Source: Balneolaceae bacterium (GTDB lineage: Bacteria > Bacteroidota > Rhodothermia > Balneolales > Balneolaceae). Taken from it: 56,207 nucleotides of DNA. The position numbers were made by a program, and so were the translations under genes. Position 1 is the stretch's first letter. Each line of letters begins with the position of its first letter. Location: NCBI GenBank assembly GCA_020832225.1, contig JAFIFA010000110.1, forward strand, positions 1 through 56,207, read 5' to 3'. This document shows, in pieces, positions 53,613 through 56,207 of the stretch. The notes beneath the pieces were generated by a model. That model made no database searches. It was not told where the DNA came from and worked only from the letters and a program-made list of their open reading frames with translations.

Positions 53613-54152
53613 TTGAAAAAGAAATCCCTTACTGCTTTCAACCAGATCGAAGCCCAAAGAAGCGGCATTGTTTCGCTCTATGAGAGTCTGTCACCCGAAC
53701 AGCTCAAATTTAAACCGGCCGCCGATCACTGGAATCTGCTTCAGGTGATGAAGCACCTGATCATTGCAGAGGAGAAAACCCTGCAATACATACGAAGGAA
53801 GCTTGAACACCATGAAAAAGTACGCAAAGCGGGTTTTGGAGCAACCATCAGAAATCTGATGCTAAAAGTGGCACTGGCTCTTCCTCTGAAATTCAGGGCA
53901 CCGGCCGTTGCGGAGGTGAAGGAGGAGCATCCGGATCTGTCTGAAATGATCAATGAGTGGAATGGCATCCGGAAGGAGTTTGGGGAGATCATCAGACAAA
54001 ACAGCGATGAGATTCTCTCCAAAGAGCTCTACCTCCATCCGCGGGCCGGTAAGCTGAGCGTTATACAGGCACTACAGTTTACGCAGACTCATATATCCCA
54101 CCATCAGAAGCAGATGAAGAGAATTCAGGATCACAAAGAGTTTCCGGGTTGA
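53613..54152 (+). CDS. DinB-like metal-binding protein
   Basis: A 179-residue four-helix-bundle protein of the DinB/YfiT superfamily, starting at a TTG at 53613 with a weak CTCAGG upstream. The putative metal His residues are in WNLLQVMKHLIIAEEK and in FTQTHISHHQKQMKRI. Members include thiol transferases and many of unknown function. The promoter, if independent, must lie inside or beside the inverted-repeat array immediately upstream. Confidence 0.85.
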   Translation: MKKKSLTAFNQIEAQRSGIVSLYESLSPEQLKFKPAADHWNLLQVMKHLIIAEEKTLQYIRRKLEHHEKVRKAGFGATIRNLMLKVALALPLKFRAPAVAEVKEEHPDLSEMINEWNGIRKEFGEIIRQNSDEILSKELYLHPRAGKLSVIQALQFTQTHISHHQKQMKRIQDHKEFPG

Positions 54153-54231
54153 GAAAATGGTTGACTTGGTTGAGGTTGCCGAATAGAGTGGTGTTACGTT
54201 CTGGAAATCTCAACAGAAAGCCTCTTCCGGC

Positions 54232-54972
54232 TCACGATTTCCTTTTGTCTCTCACATACAGCGCTTTGGCCTGCCCGTCTCCCACTTTTCGCTCATCCAT
54301 ATCGAATAGTTGTGTGGCGCTGATTAGCTCACCCAGTTTTTGATAGCCGTAGTTACGGGGGTCGAACTGTGCTGACGCCTTGGAGATGTAGCTGCCAACC
54401 GGAGCCAGATGTGCCCAGCCCGACTCATCGGAGGCCGCATCCACAGCATCCCTGATTAGCGTGACCAGTTTGGTGTCCTGCTTCAGCTCTCGAGTATTTT
54501 TCTTTTTACAGGATGTCGATCTCTCATCATCATCGTCATCCTGAAGTACCTCGGTATAGATAAATTTATCACAAGCCGCCACAAATGGTTCGGGTGTCTT
54601 CTTTTCTCCAAAGCCGTAGACAATCAGCCCCGCTTCACGAATGCGAGCGGCAAGCTTGGTAAAATCACTGTCGCTGGAAACCAGACAGAAGCCTTCAAAC
54701 TTGTTTGTATAGAGAAGGTCCATAGCGTCTATGATGAGGGCACTATCGGTGGCATTCTTGCCCTTTGTGTAGCCAAACTGCTGTATTGGCTGAATGGAGT
54801 GCTGCAGCAAAATCTCCTTCCACCGATTCAGTTGGGGCTGTGTCCAATCACCATAAATACGTTTCACATTTGCGGTGCCATACTTTGCAATCTCAGCAAG
54901 AAGCCGTTCAATGATTGCAGCCTGTGCGTTATCAGCGTCAATCAATACGGCAAGTTTGCGGGTCTTTTCCAT
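54232..54972 (-). CDS. NYN-domain (LabA/DUF88-like) protein with C-terminal OST-HTH/LOTUS domain
   Basis: A 246-residue protein. The PIN-like NYN nuclease domain is visible with its acidic residues: AVLIDADNAQ, KNATDSALIIDAMDLL and CLVSSDSDFTKLA. After an acidic, low-complexity linker (DDDDDERSTS), the C-terminal 75 residues (LVTLIRDAVDAASDE, PVGSYISKASAQFDPRNYGYQKLGELI) match the OST-HTH/LOTUS RNA-binding fold. The pairing suggests an RNA-directed ribonuclease (inference from domain families). Confidence 0.88.
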   Translation of the reverse strand: MEKTRKLAVLIDADNAQAAIIERLLAEIAKYGTANVKRIYGDWTQPQLNRWKEILLQHSIQPIQQFGYTKGKNATDSALIIDAMDLLYTNKFEGFCLVSSDSDFTKLAARIREAGLIVYGFGEKKTPEPFVAACDKFIYTEVLQDDDDDERSTSCKKKNTRELKQDTKLVTLIRDAVDAASDESGWAHLAPVGSYISKASAQFDPRNYGYQKLGELISATQLFDMDERKVGDGQAKALYVRDKRKS

Positions 54973-55053
54973 GAATATAGTCGAGTCAGGTTTGTTGAAA
55001 GCTTTACGCTTAATATACCATTCGAATGGCAGAGTATGCAGTGAAACAGAAAT

Positions 55054-55806
55054 CTACCATAGGTTTATGAAAACACCGACCGAAGCAAAGTTGATCCACG
55101 AAAAGTTATAGACCTCATCCACATCGGCTCCTCCCTCTATCAGGCGATACCCTCCGTAAAGGCCCCAACTCTCTCCAATTCTGTGGTTGAAAGTGAGTGA
55201 AACATCGGTTGCACGCCCTTGTGTGCTGGCAAGGGTCTCCGCATCGAAGATGATAGAAGAGCGATCGCCAAAACGGCGTTCCGCATAGAGATGAATGAGC
55301 GGTACAAACCCAAGATCTGTATTCTCTTCATTGATACCGGCTTGAGTCAGTTGTACCTTCGCATCGCGGATCAGCGCAGCGGCCCCTGCTCCGAGAGTCC
55401 AGTTTTCACGATCAAGAAAGGTATATCGATAGGTGAGTCGGTAGGTGTTGAAGCGGTAGACACCATCTGTGGCGAGATCTGCTTCGTAGGTGCTCCCCTC
55501 AAAGTCGACCGGCTCATCAAAAGCTCCGGTGCCAACTTTGCTTATTGGGGCAAAAAGCGCCCGGAATGTGTGGCGTTCACCAAACGTGGCGTTCAGCCTG
55601 AGCCTGAAGTAGGGAACGGCATCCTGCCCGATGAGACCAAGCATATCGAACTCTGTGCCGCCATCATTGGGAATTCGAACATCATTACGGCTGAACCAGA
55701 GTGCTCCTGACTCAGCTTCAAGCATGATGTCCTGACTTTGACCCTCTGCGGGGATCATCAAAAAGGATGTGATAAGAATGAGAACCGGAAGGTATAAGCG
55801 TTTCAT
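55054..55806 (-). CDS. Putative outer membrane beta-barrel protein
   Basis: A 250-residue exported protein (signal MKRLYLPVLILITSFLMIPA, cleaved near GQS). The mature sequence alternates polar and aromatic residues over many short strands (VPYFRLRLNATFGERHTF, TYRLTYRYTFLDRENWTLGAG, WGLYGGYRLIEGG) and ends in aromatic VGVFINLW, as expected for an eight- to ten-stranded outer-membrane barrel. No specific family recognised. Confidence 0.75.
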   Translation of the reverse strand: MKRLYLPVLILITSFLMIPAEGQSQDIMLEAESGALWFSRNDVRIPNDGGTEFDMLGLIGQDAVPYFRLRLNATFGERHTFRALFAPISKVGTGAFDEPVDFEGSTYEADLATDGVYRFNTYRLTYRYTFLDRENWTLGAGAAALIRDAKVQLTQAGINEENTDLGFVPLIHLYAERRFGDRSSIIFDAETLASTQGRATDVSLTFNHRIGESWGLYGGYRLIEGGADVDEVYNFSWINFASVGVFINLW

Positions 55807-56207
55807 ATGAAGATGGTGAGTTAAACGGTTAATGAATAGTCAAATAGTCAACTCTATTAATTGAAATCCATTGTCTTTCATTCATTTAGGTATACTAAAA
55901 ATTGAGATAACTCCATTCAGTGGGCAAAAAGCGCAAACTTAAAATGATTTAGAATCTATTTGGAATTTTTGAAGATCTCCTCCTTCTCAAAGAGTGCTCA
56001 TATTTTGAAGGAGTAGCGAAGTTAGGGGTGGATCAAATAGGTTATGGGGATTTTTACTCTTTTGGGCAGGAAATAATTTTGGTCCAACCACCCCTAACCC
56101 CTGACATTACCCATATAATTTTTGGCATAGCTAAAATTTACGATTGAGTTTTACCCGGCCTTGAATCAATTGGCGGGAAGAGGGTGGCTGGCGGGTGACG
56201 AATAGAA
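55807..56207. other. Intergenic region at the right edge
   Basis: About 400 bases with no credible gene. The first part is AT-rich and likely holds the promoter of the barrel gene. The rest contains the inverted AGGGGTGG repeat listed next. The window ends before another gene appears. Confidence 0.55.
56022..56097. repeat. Inverted TTAGGGGTGG / CCACCCCTAA repeat
   Basis: TTAGGGGTGG at 56022-56031 is perfectly inverted as CCACCCCTAA at 56088-56097, 56 bases apart. The right arm continues as ACCCCTGAC and, reverse-complemented, resembles the AAGGGGTGGCTGGAT word at 10929-10943. Confidence 0.65.

Overview
The window looks like chromosomal DNA from a Gram-negative bacterium of the Bacteroidota / Balneolota / Rhodothermota group (inference from gene content; no rRNA or other marker is present). 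The evidence is a C-terminal type IX secretion sorting domain on a large secreted enzyme, many lipoproteins with plain LxxC lipoboxes, a TPR-fused histidine kinase, a 6-bladed beta-propeller lipoprotein, a secreted TPR-CHAT protein, a DUF4159 protein and a YaiO-type barrel. Most start codons are preceded by A-rich sequence rather than a Shine-Dalgarno motif, as is usual in that group. GC content looks like the high 40s percent by eye. I see no rRNA, tRNA, CRISPR array, complete insertion sequence or prophage.

Layout. 1-5.8 kb: an S9 peptidase cut by the left edge, an alkaline phosphatase, a Gfo/Idh/MocA oxidoreductase and a membrane-anchored thioredoxin-fold protein. 6.3-10.8 kb: an RND efflux pair (adaptor and pump) without an outer-membrane channel. 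10.8-11.7 kb: a long non-coding stretch carrying several dispersed-repeat relics. 11.7-20.4 kb: a small HTH protein and an unknown partner, NUDIX hydrolase, CDP-alcohol phosphatidyltransferase, FtsY, a secreted TPR-CHAT protein, an M28 peptidase and ScpA. 20.5-24.6 kb: MarR regulator, TPR histidine kinase, GntP permease. 24.6-31.2 kb: six head-to-tail minus-strand genes (unknown membrane protein, clan-CD-peptidase-like lipoprotein, rhodanese lipoprotein, YaiO barrel, HD hydrolase, secreted glycosidase-like protein). 31.4-36.5 kb: P-type ATPase, glutamate dehydrogenase and MscS channel on the plus strand.

36.5-43 kb: a lipoprotein, an AbrB/Doc toxin-antitoxin locus whose toxin is broken by an in-frame stop, a PLP decarboxylase, an NhaC antiporter, a TraR/DksA-type zinc-finger gene split by a one-base frameshift, a small membrane protein, a repeat-rich gap and a DUF4159 protein. 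43-51 kb: beta-propeller lipoprotein, CDF transporter, Aat, a methyltransferase, UvrB, TyrA and two overlapping CrcB fluoride-channel genes. 51-56 kb: a second S9 peptidase, a striking array of inverted repeats, a DinB-like protein, an NYN/LOTUS protein and an outer-membrane barrel.

Most of the window is housekeeping and transport, with ion and pH homeostasis well represented (NhaC, P-type ATPase, MscS, CDF, CrcB). The least explained element is the 53145-53572 array: eight arms of a 15-16 bp word alternate in orientation, and consecutive units fold into hairpins with a constant 22-nt loop. The two interrupted genes (doc at 37539, TraR/DksA-like at 41355) are clear in the sequence and deserve checking as mutation, assembly error or recoding.
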